Shown piece by piece: positions 26,046-34,480 of a stretch of 64,000 nucleotides of DNA (positions are counted from its first letter, which is position 1; the number at the start of each line of letters is the position of its first letter). The stretch is from assembly GCA_947489315.1 (NCBI GenBank), contig CANLCX010000001.1, forward strand, positions 1-64,000, in the 5' to 3' direction. The notes under the pieces were generated by a model. That model was not told where the DNA came from, did not search any database, and saw only the letters and a program-made list of their open reading frames with translations. The position numbers were made by a program, and so were the translations under genes. This DNA is from an uncultured Sphingomonadaceae bacterium. GTDB taxonomy: Bacteria > Pseudomonadota > Alphaproteobacteria > Sphingomonadales > Sphingomonadaceae.

Positions 26046-27347
26046 ATGGGACAATCGGGCCTTTATTGTATAGTGCATAAAACAACAAATCCCGATTCAA
26101 TAAAAGCTTTTTTAAAAGACCTTTATGTGTGGGCACTGGCACCGGCGCTGCCTGAAAATGCGATGCGGGATGTACAGTGGCCCAAGGTCACTGGCCGGAG
26201 TTACATCCTCGCGGTTGGCAAGGCGGCGGCGCAAATGGTGGCCGCTATCCATGACCGCTTGCCCGATGATGCAACCGGTTTGATCGTCACGCGGCAGGGA
26301 TATGCACAGGCTGGGTTTGCGCCGGACAGTTTGGACCTTGTCGAAGCATCGCACCCTGTGCCCGATGCAACCGGTGCCGATGCCGCGCGAAGGGCGCTGG
26401 CGGTGGCCGATAGTCTGGAGGCGGATGATCTATTGCTGGTGTTGATGTCGGGGGGCGCAAGTGCGCTGCTGCCAGCGCCGGCGGAGGGTCTTGCGCTGGC
26501 CGAGAAACAGGCGATCACCCGAGCCTTGCTCCACAGCGGCGCACCGATTGCGGAGATGAATATCGTCCGCAAGCATCTGTCGGCCATCAAGGGTGGGCGC
26601 CTGGCAGCACGGGCGTGGCCCGCCGCGACTCATATGCTGGCCATTTCCGATATTCCCGGTGACGATGTCGCGATGATCGGTTCCGGCCCGACCGTTGCTG
26701 ACCCGTCCACCTGCGCTGATGCGCTGCGCATCATTAATCGTTATGCGATTGCCATTCCGCCCCGCATCCGCGCGCAGCTCGGACAAGGCGCGCTGGAAAC
26801 TCCTAAGCCGGATGACCCGAGCATGCAAAGGGCGACCGCCGCCATTTGCGCGCGTCCAGCCGATATCTGCGCGGCGGCCATCACCGCTGTCGAAGCGCGG
26901 GGCTATGAAGCGATCATGCTGGGTGATGCGCTGGAGGGGGACGCGGCGCAGCTGGGTGAAGACCATGCAAAGCTGGCGCTGCAGATACAAGCGGAGGGGC
27001 GCAAGGCGGCGCTTGTTTCCGGTGGTGAAGCCACGGTCACGGTCCGCAATCATGACGGCCGTGGCGGGCGCTGCACCGCCTATTTGCTTGCCTGTGCCCT
27101 GGCCTTGAACGACGCGCCAGGCATCACCGGATTTGCCGCTGATAGCGATGGCATTGACGGGTCCGAAGATAATGCAGGCGCTTACCTCTGGCCCGGCATC
27201 ATAGCCGCGATGGGCGGCGCAGACACTGCTCGAGCGCAGCTCGATAACAATAATAGCTATACCGCTTTTGCTGCCGCAAACGGTTTGTTGATGACCGGCC
27301 CATCGGGCACCAATGTTAATGATTTACGGATATTATTGATCGGATAG
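26046..27347 (+). CDS. Glycerate 2-kinase (GckA/TtuD type, MOFRL domain)
   Basis: The protein is about 433 aa. The N-terminal DUF4147 domain contains YILAVGKAAAQMV and LLLVLMSGGASALLPAPAEG. NIVRKHLSAIKGGRLA and ISDIPGDDVAMIGSGPTVAD follow. The C-terminal MOFRL domain has AALVSGGEATVTV, GRGGRCTAY, FAADSDGIDGSEDNAGA and the final GTNVNDLRILLIG. It phosphorylates D-glycerate to 2-phosphoglycerate. It is divergent from the GH13_18 phosphorylase, and would return the released glycerate to glycolysis while glucose-1-phosphate is reused. The start is uncertain: ATG 26046 and GTG 26073 are both possible and neither has a good ribosome site; the longer frame from 25950 overlaps the divergent gene and is rejected. 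Confidence 0.88.
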   Translation: MGQSGLYCIVHKTTNPDSIKAFLKDLYVWALAPALPENAMRDVQWPKVTGRSYILAVGKAAAQMVAAIHDRLPDDATGLIVTRQGYAQAGFAPDSLDLVEASHPVPDATGADAARRALAVADSLEADDLLLVLMSGGASALLPAPAEGLALAEKQAITRALLHSGAPIAEMNIVRKHLSAIKGGRLAARAWPAATHMLAISDIPGDDVAMIGSGPTVADPSTCADALRIINRYAIAIPPRIRAQLGQGALETPKPDDPSMQRATAAICARPADICAAAITAVEARGYEAIMLGDALEGDAAQLGEDHAKLALQIQAEGRKAALVSGGEATVTVRNHDGRGGRCTAYLLACALALNDAPGITGFAADSDGIDGSEDNAGAYLWPGIIAAMGGADTARAQLDNNNSYTAFAAANGLLMTGPSGTNVNDLRILLIG

Positions 27348-27353
27348 CATGAA

Positions 27354-27380
27354 TGTCCGCTTTGGACGTAAAAGCCGACA
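27354..27380 (+). repeat. Dispersed palindromic element, first-half copy
   Basis: TGTCCGCTTT (27354-27363), loop GGACGTA and AAAGCCGACA (27371-27380): hairpin A alone with one mismatch, 6 bp after the glycerate kinase stop. It could also act as a processing or termination hairpin. Confidence 0.65.
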
Positions 27381-27440
27381 TTGGGTCGGAAGTATCTTAT
27401 TAAATTTTCAACTGGATTCCTTCGCCATAACTCCCATGAT

Positions 27441-27970
27441 CTAATTGGAGCGACAATCCGATGAATATGCCTCTTTGTAGGGTTTCTTGAAGCATCTGAT
27501 TAGTGCATCAACGACATCAAGGTTTAGCGGCCACTCGCCTTCCCAAGTATCTGGTCGAACCGCTTGCTTTAAATTATCGCGCTCTTTTTTAGCTGGGCAA
27601 GATCGCGTTACAAAAACGCCATCGTTGCACGGACGTAGGCATTCCATCCGAAACTATCCTGCTTTTCAAAAGATTGCCGCAATGCAGAGACTGCACCCGG
27701 ATAATCTCCGGCAGATGCTTTTAGCTGACCTTCGTGAAAATAAAGAACTGGTATCCTTTGCTCCATATTAAGGCGATATATTCTGATCAGTCTGGCCGCT
27801 TCCATTTCGCAACCAAGTTGCTGGGCCACCTGGCGCCATCCGTTGTTCATATCTTGATCAAATTCGTCGAAGCTCAAAGACAATATTTCAGGATCATAGG
27901 AGCATTTTTCCAATGGAGGTGTTGTTGCTGCAGGATCAGAAAGCCACAAGAGAAACGCTAGCTCAATCAT
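27441..27970 (-). pseudogene. Small protein gene with a nonsense codon and a frameshift
   Basis: From ATG 27970 the frame encodes 120 aa with a hydrophobic start (MIELAFLLWLSDPAA), GWRQVAQQLGCEMEAARLIR and a TPR-like AGDYPGAVSALRQSFEKQ, and stops after NAYVRATMAFL at TAA 27608-27610. Read past that stop, the frame continues RDLAQLKK. At an A6 run it then switches to a second frame, ERDNLKQAV..., ending with NLDVVDALIRCFKKPYKEAY and SSDCRSN at 27441. The joined product FL-x-RDLAQLKK-ERDNLKQ is smooth, so both a nonsense mutation and a one-base shift in a homopolymer appear to have hit one gene of about 170 codons. Small proteins with this kind of C-terminus are, to my recollection, frequent in sphingomonads and of unknown function. 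Confidence 0.6.
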
Positions 27971-28317
27971 AATTTGCTACCTATTGTCACACCAAGCCTT
28001 GCACCAGATTGAAATCATAACACAATTGTGATGGCTTCGGCCAGCGCCAACGTCCGATTTCGAAGCGCAGTAGATATGATCTTCGGCAGGCAATCACGCC
28101 TGAAGCCCCCGTTCTCGTATCGCCGCCCTGTCCGTCTGACCGGTTTGAAACATAGGCGGAATGACCATCTCGGCTACACTGACATGATAATCAATTTAAA
28201 TTGCACAGTACTGTAAAGTAAATGTATCAATTAGAGCACAAGCTAGTGATATATTTACAAAAAACCCCGATCATACTGTGTTGAAATTGATTTTACAGCG
28301 ATTTTTATGTAATGCAC

Positions 28318-28345
28318 ATAGTTGTATATTCACAACTATCGGGGA
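28318..28345 (+). promoter_or_regulatory. Hairpin/operator just upstream of the ribosome site of the 999-aa receptor
   Basis: ATAGTTGT (28318-28325) and ACAACTAT (28332-28339) are perfect 8-bp arms around ATATTC. GGGGA (28341-28345) follows, 9 nt before the ATG. It could be an operator or a structured leader next to the Shine-Dalgarno. The rest of the AT-rich space 27971-28317 holds no supported gene. Confidence 0.45.
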
Positions 28346-28354
28346 TTTTACGTC

Positions 28355-31354
28355 ATGGGAAATTTACAGTCGCTTGCAAGCTCTATCGCAATTTCCACAG
28401 CATTGATCCAACCGGCCTTTGCGCAAGATACTGTCCAGGCAGACCAAGCCGATATATCTGCCTCCAGCGATGACAACGAAGCATCAGATATTATTATAGT
28501 CACGGGTTCGCGCATTAGTCGACCAGAGCTTGATGTTGCCAACCCGATTGTTTCCATCACTGCAGAAACCATCGAAAATACGGGTCAAACCAACATTACC
28601 GATGTTCTTATTCGCAACCCGGCATTAACAGCATCACTTGGCGGATCACTATCAGGCGGTGCTGACGCAAATTTTGGCGAAACCGGCGGAAATTTCCTCG
28701 ACTTGCGAAATCTTGGCCCTGAGCGCACTCTTGTACTAGTGAATGGAAAGCGTCACGTCGCTGGAATTCCCAATTCCGCTCAGGTCGATATCAACTCCAT
28801 TCCGCAGGACCTCATCGAGAAAATCGATATTTTAACTGGCGGTGCATCCGCCATATATGGCGCCGATGGCGTATCCGGAGTTGTAAACTTTGTACTCAAG
28901 AGAGACTTTGAGGGGCTAATTGCACGCGGCCAGGCAGGCATTTCCAGTCGCGGAGATGCGGGCAATCAATTTGGCTCCATCGTTGCGGGCACGAATTTTT
29001 CCGATGATCGGGGCAATATCACGGTCGCTTACGAGTATAATAATACGGAAAGGCTGAGCAGTTTTCGAAGAGATTTTACCGGCGATCCATCAGAAACTTT
29101 CGGTCTTTTTCGTAATTTGAATGATTTCCCGGACGACCCGAATGTATTTGACCGTATTCCGTATAATAATCTGACATGGGCGGACAGCGCTCCCGATGGA
29201 GCGGTGGATCTCGATCTCGATGGGATCCCTGATTTTACCGGTAGCGGACTAGTCTATGACCGCGGAATCCCGCTGCGGTCTGCTGCCGGTCGTGCTGTTG
29301 GCGGATCAAACACGCCGACCGCTGGTTATTTCGGCGATTTGCAACCGGCTTCTGAACGCCACAGCGCTAATTTACTAACAAGCTACGAGTTTTCGCCAGC
29401 ACTGCGTCTTTCTGCTGAGGCAAAATATGTTCGCAACACAGCATTTTCGGTAGGTCAGCCCAGTTTCGACTTTTTCACATTTTTGGCATCGGATAACGCA
29501 TTTCTTGAAGATCGCTTCGGTGCAGGAGCGGCTCCAGGCGGTGCCTTGCTCTCTCGGGATAATTTTGACTTGGGCCAACGCGGCGAAGATAATAAACGGG
29601 AAACCATCCGTTTTGTCGCTAGTGCCGAAGGTGAAATCTCGGATAACGCGACCTATGAAGTTTCCTATGTTTATGGCAGGACGAAAGCCACGAATAGACA
29701 AACGAGTAACCTTATCGGCGATCGTTATTTCGCCGCGCTGGATGCAGTGCGCGATCCGGCAACCGGGGATATTGTCTGCCGCTCCACACTGGATCCAACA
29801 GCCAATATTGATCCCAATAATTTTGACCAGCCCGCCAGTACCTTTACCCCCGGGGCAGGCAGCATCTGTCGGCCGCTAAATTTTCTCGGAGAAAATGTCG
29901 CAACGCAAGAAGCATTGGATTTTGTCCTCGCCGATAATACCAACCGGTCGAGAGTAACCCAGCAGGTCGTTTCGGGATCTATATCGGGTGATTTCGGTGC
30001 CTTTTTCGAATTACCCGGCGGGCCCATCGCCTTTGCTGTGGGCGCAGAATATCGAAGGGAAACGAGCAGAGATACGCCTGATCAGCTCATTCAAGACGGT
30101 TCCTTCCGAGACTTTGCGCCAATTCCGATCAGCAGCGGAAAATTCGACGTCAAAGAGATTTTTGCCGAATTGAACGTGCCGATATTGGCAGATATGCCCT
30201 TTGCGCATCTATTGTCGGCTTCGGCTGCTCTAAGGTTGTCGGATTATTCAACCGTTGGGAATACCACGACTTGGAAATTTGACGGGATTTATGCCCCGAT
30301 ACGCGATGTTCGATTTCGTGGTTCCTATTCGCAGGCTGTTCGCGCGCCCAATATCGGTGAGCTATTTGCGCCGCAAGGTGGTGGTTTCAGCTTTATTGAC
30401 GACCCATGCGATGTCACCAACATCGGAGAAGGCACATCTTTCCGGGCGGCCAATTGCAATACAATTTTGTCGGGCTTGGGTCTGACAGCTGCCGAAATCG
30501 CGGCGTTCAGCCCGTCAACTGATGCACAGAACACCACCTCCCGCTTTGGTTTGTCGGGCGGAAACGAAAATCTCAATGAAGAAACAGCGCGAACCTGGAC
30601 GGCTGGTGTTGTGGTGCAGCCCAGCTTCATTCCAGGGCTGACCCTGACGTTTGACTGGTATGATATACGCATAAAAAATGCCATCAATACGCCGACCGCA
30701 CAAGAGCTATCGCAACTCTGTGTCGATCAACCAACCGTGGACAACCGGTTCTGTGAAAATATCTTCCGCGCAACTGGAACCGGCTTCATTCTGGGTGATG
30801 GCAATGATCCGCTTCAGCAAATCGGCTATATTGTGGGGCCGGAAAATGTTGCCAGTTTCGAAACCGCTGGAGCTGATTTTTCAATCAATTACAATATAAC
30901 GCCAGAAGGAAATTTTGGTACCTTCGATTTCAGTCTGATTGGTGGTTATCTCGATAAAATCAACTTTGTTCCGTCAATCGGGGCCGAAGTCGATAATGAT
31001 ATTCTCGAGCAGTATAACCCACGCTGGCGCGGTTCGTTTAACTTGAATTGGAAGCTAGAGGATTTCTCGTTCAACTACGGGTTGAACTATTTCAGCAAAA
31101 CTCGGCGGTTCACGACCGAGCAGCTGGAAGCCAATCCCGATCTCTCCGATCCACGCTTTTTCTTCTTTAAGGAGCGCTGGGAAGTTGATCTTCGTGCTGG
31201 CTATGAAGTTGGAGATGGCTTTGAAATATTCGCTGGCGTGAATAATCTGCTGAACGAGAGGCCTGACTTTACCAGTCTGAGCTATCCTGTATCCGGCGTT
31301 GGCCGGTTTATGTATGCGGGCGCGAAAATTAAACTGGACGGTCTCTTTAACTAG
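28355..31354 (+). CDS. TonB-dependent receptor
   Basis: ATG 28355 (999 aa) is chosen for the GGGGA ribosome site and the signal peptide (AISTALIQPAFAQ); a frame start 33 bp upstream is less likely. A TonB-box-like SDIIIVTGSRI comes first. The plug domain has ITDVLIRNPALTASLG, FLDLRNLGPERTLVLVNGKR and IDILTGGASAIYGADGVSGV. The barrel carries cysteine pairs in extracellular-type loops (DPCDVTN...NCNTIL, LCVDQ...FCENIF) and ends GAKIKLDGLFN. This NLGPERTLVLVNGKRH class is abundant in sphingomonads and is often inferred to import peptides or complex organic compounds. It stands alone, with no transporter or regulator directly beside it. Substrate unknown. Confidence 0.92.
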   Translation: MGNLQSLASSIAISTALIQPAFAQDTVQADQADISASSDDNEASDIIIVTGSRISRPELDVANPIVSITAETIENTGQTNITDVLIRNPALTASLGGSLSGGADANFGETGGNFLDLRNLGPERTLVLVNGKRHVAGIPNSAQVDINSIPQDLIEKIDILTGGASAIYGADGVSGVVNFVLKRDFEGLIARGQAGISSRGDAGNQFGSIVAGTNFSDDRGNITVAYEYNNTERLSSFRRDFTGDPSETFGLFRNLNDFPDDPNVFDRIPYNNLTWADSAPDGAVDLDLDGIPDFTGSGLVYDRGIPLRSAAGRAVGGSNTPTAGYFGDLQPASERHSANLLTSYEFSPALRLSAEAKYVRNTAFSVGQPSFDFFTFLASDNAFLEDRFGAGAAPGGALLSRDNFDLGQRGEDNKRETIRFVASAEGEISDNATYEVSYVYGRTKATNRQTSNLIGDRYFAALDAVRDPATGDIVCRSTLDPTANIDPNNFDQPASTFTPGAGSICRPLNFLGENVATQEALDFVLADNTNRSRVTQQVVSGSISGDFGAFFELPGGPIAFAVGAEYRRETSRDTPDQLIQDGSFRDFAPIPISSGKFDVKEIFAELNVPILADMPFAHLLSASAALRLSDYSTVGNTTTWKFDGIYAPIRDVRFRGSYSQAVRAPNIGELFAPQGGGFSFIDDPCDVTNIGEGTSFRAANCNTILSGLGLTAAEIAAFSPSTDAQNTTSRFGLSGGNENLNEETARTWTAGVVVQPSFIPGLTLTFDWYDIRIKNAINTPTAQELSQLCVDQPTVDNRFCENIFRATGTGFILGDGNDPLQQIGYIVGPENVASFETAGADFSINYNITPEGNFGTFDFSLIGGYLDKINFVPSIGAEVDNDILEQYNPRWRGSFNLNWKLEDFSFNYGLNYFSKTRRFTTEQLEANPDLSDPRFFFFKERWEVDLRAGYEVGDGFEIFAGVNNLLNERPDFTSLSYPVSGVGRFMYAGAKIKLDGLFN

Positions 31355-31560
31355 CGTTGCGCAAGAATAAAACCAAATGGACCTGCCGAAAGGGAAACCG
31401 GATGGTGGTCCATTTATTATGCCTCAAACCGGCTCTCCAAGATTGGCCAACACTATACAGCAAGACATTCACAAGCGGCCAAAAAGCTAATACTCGAAAA
31501 TGGCTACAGCTCCTAACTTATAGCGTGGAAATGAATTCATCGGACATGTTTTGGCAGCGC

Positions 31561-31959
31561 CTATAGAATTTTGGCGAAACCAGCCGTACCCGCGGTCGCG
31601 GACTTTTGCTTTCTAACCGATGCGCTAGGCGTTGCAGCTTCCAACAGCTGCTGCTTATCCGGCTCGTCCTTCAGGATCGCTTCCATGGTTTCGACGCACA
31701 GGCGTACAGAATCATCGGCAAGTTCATACCAGATCTGCTTTCCATCCCGCCGTGTTTTCACAATTTCTGCGCGCCGGAGCGCCGCCAGTTGCTGGCTCAA
31801 CGCAGGTTGCCCGATACCGGTTTCATTGTCTATATCGCTGACAATACTCTCTCCGCCAGCGAGGAATGACAGGATCATCAATCGCTGGGGCTGCGCATAG
31901 ACCTTCAATTTCTCAGTGGCGCGATCGGCCAATTCCCGGCTTTCGAAGAGCGCGGTCAT
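31561..31959 (-). CDS. ArsR-family regulator of the persulfide locus (BigR/SqrR-like, single cysteine)
   Basis: The 132-aa winged-helix protein (about residues 15-95) has LKVYAQPQRLMILSFLAGGE, GIGQPALSQQLAALRRAEIV and RRDGKQIWYEL. It lies in an operon with the peroxiredoxin (4-bp overlap) and divergent from persulfide dioxygenase, which is the place of the persulfide-responsive BigR/SqrR repressors. BigR/SqrR sense through two cysteines. Here only one is present, C88 in VRLCVETM; the first position (GGESIVSDI) lacks it. Sensing by an intramolecular cysteine bridge therefore seems impossible, and an intermolecular or different mechanism would be needed. The C-terminal tail (SASVRKQKSATAGTAGF) is Ala/Ser/Lys-rich and probably disordered. 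Confidence 0.85.
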   Translation of the reverse strand: MTALFESRELADRATEKLKVYAQPQRLMILSFLAGGESIVSDIDNETGIGQPALSQQLAALRRAEIVKTRRDGKQIWYELADDSVRLCVETMEAILKDEPDKQQLLEAATPSASVRKQKSATAGTAGFAKIL

Positions 31960-32588
31960 ACCGGCTTCACCTTCCTGCAGAACCAGTCTTCACCATCGTC
32001 AATATCCGAAATTGAGGCCGGCGGCACGGCAAGAAGATCATCGCCGGGTTGCCACCCCTCGGGAGTGAGAGCTTTCCCGTCTGCAACCGTTTGCAAAGCG
32101 GTCAGCAGGCGGACCATTTCATCGACCGATCGCCCGACATTATAGGGATAGCAAGTTGTCGCCCGAATGATTCCCTCAGGATCAATGAAGTAGCTTGTTC
32201 GCATAGCGGTAGAGTCGGTTGCATTTTCGTCGATCATCCCAAAGGCTTTGCCGACGGCCATGCTGGGATCTTCAACAATCGGAAAGGATATCTCCGCCCC
32301 GTATTGTTCCTGAATGACGCGCACCCATGCGAGATGCGAATATAGACTGTCAACCGACAGGCCAACCAGAGCGCAATCCAGTTTTTCAAAGGCGTCGGCT
32401 TTGCTGGCGAGAGCGATGAATTCGGTCGTGCATACTGGCGTGAAATCAGCGGGATGGGAGAAAAAAATCAACCAACGACCTCGATAATCGGACAGCTTGA
32501 CCGGACCATGTGTGGTGCGTGCTTCAAAGTCCGGAATCCTGTCGCCAACGCGCAGCATTGCAGGGATATTGGGTTGTTCTTCCGTCAT
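31956..32588 (-). CDS. Peroxiredoxin (1-Cys/Prx6-like)
   Basis: The start at 32588 (210 aa) has GAGGAAG upstream; the longer frame adds 17 unlikely residues across the promoter. The peroxidatic cysteine is C53 in FFSHPADFTPVCTTEF. SVDSLYSHLAWV and MRTSYFIDPEGIIRATTCYP follow, with the extended C-terminal domain of Prx6/PRX_1cys. Further cysteines (in LDCALV, TTCYP and WFCRKV) could act as resolving residues. It reduces peroxides in the cytoplasm. Being in one operon with a persulfide-type ArsR repressor, it may act on reactive sulfur species or protect against peroxide formed during sulfide oxidation. That link is inference. Confidence 0.88.
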   Translation of the reverse strand: MTEEQPNIPAMLRVGDRIPDFEARTTHGPVKLSDYRGRWLIFFSHPADFTPVCTTEFIALASKADAFEKLDCALVGLSVDSLYSHLAWVRVIQEQYGAEISFPIVEDPSMAVGKAFGMIDENATDSTAMRTSYFIDPEGIIRATTCYPYNVGRSVDEMVRLLTALQTVADGKALTPEGWQPGDDLLAVPPASISDIDDGEDWFCRKVKPV

Positions 32589-32649
32589 TAAATCTTCCTC
32601 TGGCACCCGTTTGGCATCGTGGTCCCATTGACGCAACAAGTATAGTGTA

Positions 32650-32666
32650 TTACATGATTTATGTAA
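32650..32666. promoter_or_regulatory. Candidate operator between the peroxiredoxin and persulfide dioxygenase genes
   Basis: TTACAT (32650-32655), GATTT and ATGTAA (32661-32666) form an inverted repeat in the AT-rich 101-bp divergent space, 24 bp before the dioxygenase ATG. It is the natural binding site for the ArsR-type repressor of this locus and could control both directions. Confidence 0.5.
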
Positions 32667-32689
32667 ATATGAATATAAAAGGATATCCC

Positions 32690-33607
32690 ATGACCGACTC
32701 AGTAGTTACCCATGCGTCGAATCAAGTGTCTTCAGCGCAGCGGAACATCCCGATTATCAAGGCGTTTTTTGACGAACCAACCTTCACGGTCACTTATATC
32801 GTCTACGACGAGGAGACGAAAAAAGCAGCGGTTGTCGACAGTGTTTTTGACTTTGATCCCGCGTCAGGACGAACGTCTTTCGATTCCGCTGACCAAGTGA
32901 TCGACTATGTGAAGGAGCAAGGTCTGGAGGTCGAATGGCTTCTGGAAACACATGCCCACGCAGATCATCTTTCGGCCGCGCCCTATCTGCAGGAAAAACT
33001 CGGTGGCAAAATTGCTATTGGCGAGCATATCGTCACCGTCCAGCAAGTGTTCGGCAAGCTATTCAATGCCGGCACGGAATTTCAGCGCGACGGCTCTGAC
33101 TTTGATCATCTTTTTGCCGATGGCGATACGTTCAACATTGGCAATATTGATGTGACCGTGATGCATGTTCCCGGTCACACGCCAGCGGACATAGCCTATG
33201 TGATTGGCGATGCGGTGTTTGTAGGCGATACGATGTTTATGCCCGACTACGGCTCTGCCCGGGCTGATTTTCCAGGCGGTGATGCGCGGCAGCTATATCG
33301 TTCGCTCCGCCGGATATTGGAGCTTCCCAGAACCACACGCCTCTTCATGTGCCACGATTATCTGCCGGAAGGGCGCGATCAATATGTCTGGGAAACCACC
33401 GTTGCCGCTCAGCGAGAAGGTAATATTCATGCCCATGACGGGATAAGCGAGGATGATTTTGTCAAGATGCGCACCGCGCGGGACAAAACGCTCGATATGC
33501 CGCGTCTGATCTTGCCATCGGTCCAGATCAATATGCGTGCGGGTCATCTGCCGCCAGCCGAGGATAATGGCGTGCGCTATCTCAAACTTCCGCTGAACGG
33601 CGTCTGA
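32690..33607 (+). CDS. Persulfide dioxygenase (ETHE1/Blh-like metallo-beta-lactamase fold)
   Basis: ATG 32690 (305 aa) has AAGGATA upstream; the longer frame from 32510 runs back into the divergent gene. The iron-binding motif THAHADH is at about 95-101, with VMHVPGHTPADIAYVIGD and VFVGDTMFMPDYGSARADFP, the usual ETHE1/Blh pattern, and RLFMCHDYLPEGR further on. It oxidises glutathione persulfide (or related persulfides) to sulfite with O2. It is the first gene of a five-gene operon with two YeeE/YedE-type proteins, sulfide:quinone oxidoreductase and SulP, and its stop overlaps the next start by one base. Cytoplasmic. Upregulation by sulfide is expected. Confidence 0.9.
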   Translation: MTDSVVTHASNQVSSAQRNIPIIKAFFDEPTFTVTYIVYDEETKKAAVVDSVFDFDPASGRTSFDSADQVIDYVKEQGLEVEWLLETHAHADHLSAAPYLQEKLGGKIAIGEHIVTVQQVFGKLFNAGTEFQRDGSDFDHLFADGDTFNIGNIDVTVMHVPGHTPADIAYVIGDAVFVGDTMFMPDYGSARADFPGGDARQLYRSLRRILELPRTTRLFMCHDYLPEGRDQYVWETTVAAQREGNIHAHDGISEDDFVKMRTARDKTLDMPRLILPSVQINMRAGHLPPAEDNGVRYLKLPLNGV

Positions 33608-34047
33608 TGCTCGCCGCTTTTCCTCACGCGATGCCGGTTGAAGGTCTCATTGGCGGTCTGATGATCGGGATCGCTGCAGCCCTGATGCTGCTTGGTCTTG
33701 GTCGTATCGCCGGTGTCAGCGGACTTGCGGCGCGGGCGACAGGCATTGCGGACAGCGGCGCACCGCGAAGCATAGCGATAGCTTTCGTTATCGGCTTGCC
33801 CCTGGGAGCGTTTTTGGTGTCCCTTGCAACCGGTGGCGTAGTAACGCGTTTTCCGCCATCGGTGATCCCGATGATTTTGGGCGGCTTGCTCGTAGGGTTC
33901 GGCACGCGGCTCGGTTCAGGATGTACCAGCGGCCACGGTGTCTGCGGGATGTCGAGACTCTCCCGCCGTTCGCTCATTGCAACAGCTATTTTCATGGCTA
34001 GTGGTTTTATCACGGTGGCGCTGATGCGCTTTGGTGGTTTGTTATGA
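33607..34047 (+). CDS. YeeE/YedE-family membrane protein (first half-transporter)
   Basis: The 146-aa protein has about four hydrophobic segments and the family motif GFGTRLGSGCTSGHGVCGMSRL (about residues 99-120), whose cysteines are implicated in thiosulfate or sulfur passage in YeeE-type channels. ATG overlaps the persulfide dioxygenase stop (TGATG), so the two are coupled. With the next gene it forms the PmpA/PmpB-like split pair often found in BigR-regulated sulfide loci. Likely role: movement of sulfur-containing species across the inner membrane. The exact substrate is unproven. Confidence 0.82.
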   Translation: MLAAFPHAMPVEGLIGGLMIGIAAALMLLGLGRIAGVSGLAARATGIADSGAPRSIAIAFVIGLPLGAFLVSLATGGVVTRFPPSVIPMILGGLLVGFGTRLGSGCTSGHGVCGMSRLSRRSLIATAIFMASGFITVALMRFGGLL

Positions 34048-34451
34048 TCCGCCTTGCGATAGCCCTTGTCGCCGGGAGCATATTCGGTGCTGGCCTTGCC
34101 TTTTCCGGCATGTCCGATCCAGCGCGTGTCCAGGGCTTTCTTGACCTGTTTGGTAATTGGGATCCGACGCTCGCCTTCGTAATGGGCGGAGCGATTATTC
34201 CGATGGCTTTCGCATGGCTCATCCAGCGGCGGATCGACAAGCCATTTGCAGACGCCCATTTTTCGTTGCCCGGAACAGTAGATATCGATCGCAAATTGGC
34301 AATTGGAGCCGGTCTTTTTGGCGCTGGTTGGGGCATTAGTGGCCTTTGCCCCGGTCCGGGATTGGCCGATCTGGCCATCAATCCTCTGCCAGCTTTAACG
34401 TTCGTTATCGCCATGTTGGCGGGAATGACGGTGCACCGCGTGACCAATTGA
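34044..34451 (+). CDS. YeeE/YedE-family (DUF6691) membrane protein (second half-transporter)
   Basis: The 135-aa protein overlaps the preceding gene by 4 bp (ATGA). Hydrophobic segments alternate with GAGLAFSGMSDPARVQGFLD and GAGWGISGLCPGPGLADLA, the characteristic SGLCPGP cysteine motif. It pairs with the upstream 146-aa protein to rebuild a full-length YeeE-like unit. Its neighbours (persulfide dioxygenase upstream, SQR 29 bp downstream) place it in sulfide detoxification. Confidence 0.82.
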   Translation: MIRLAIALVAGSIFGAGLAFSGMSDPARVQGFLDLFGNWDPTLAFVMGGAIIPMAFAWLIQRRIDKPFADAHFSLPGTVDIDRKLAIGAGLFGAGWGISGLCPGPGLADLAINPLPALTFVIAMLAGMTVHRVTN

Positions 34452-34480
34452 TTCATGAAAATCATCGGGAAGGATGTCTA

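Noticed and set aside
28028-28216. 62-aa frame in the receptor leader
   Set aside because: Low-complexity Arg-rich product in an AT-rich regulatory space, no ribosome site.
31357-31566. 69-aa frame after the 999-aa receptor
   Set aside because: Starts 3 bp after the receptor stop but has no ribosome site, no family and biased composition; likely chance.
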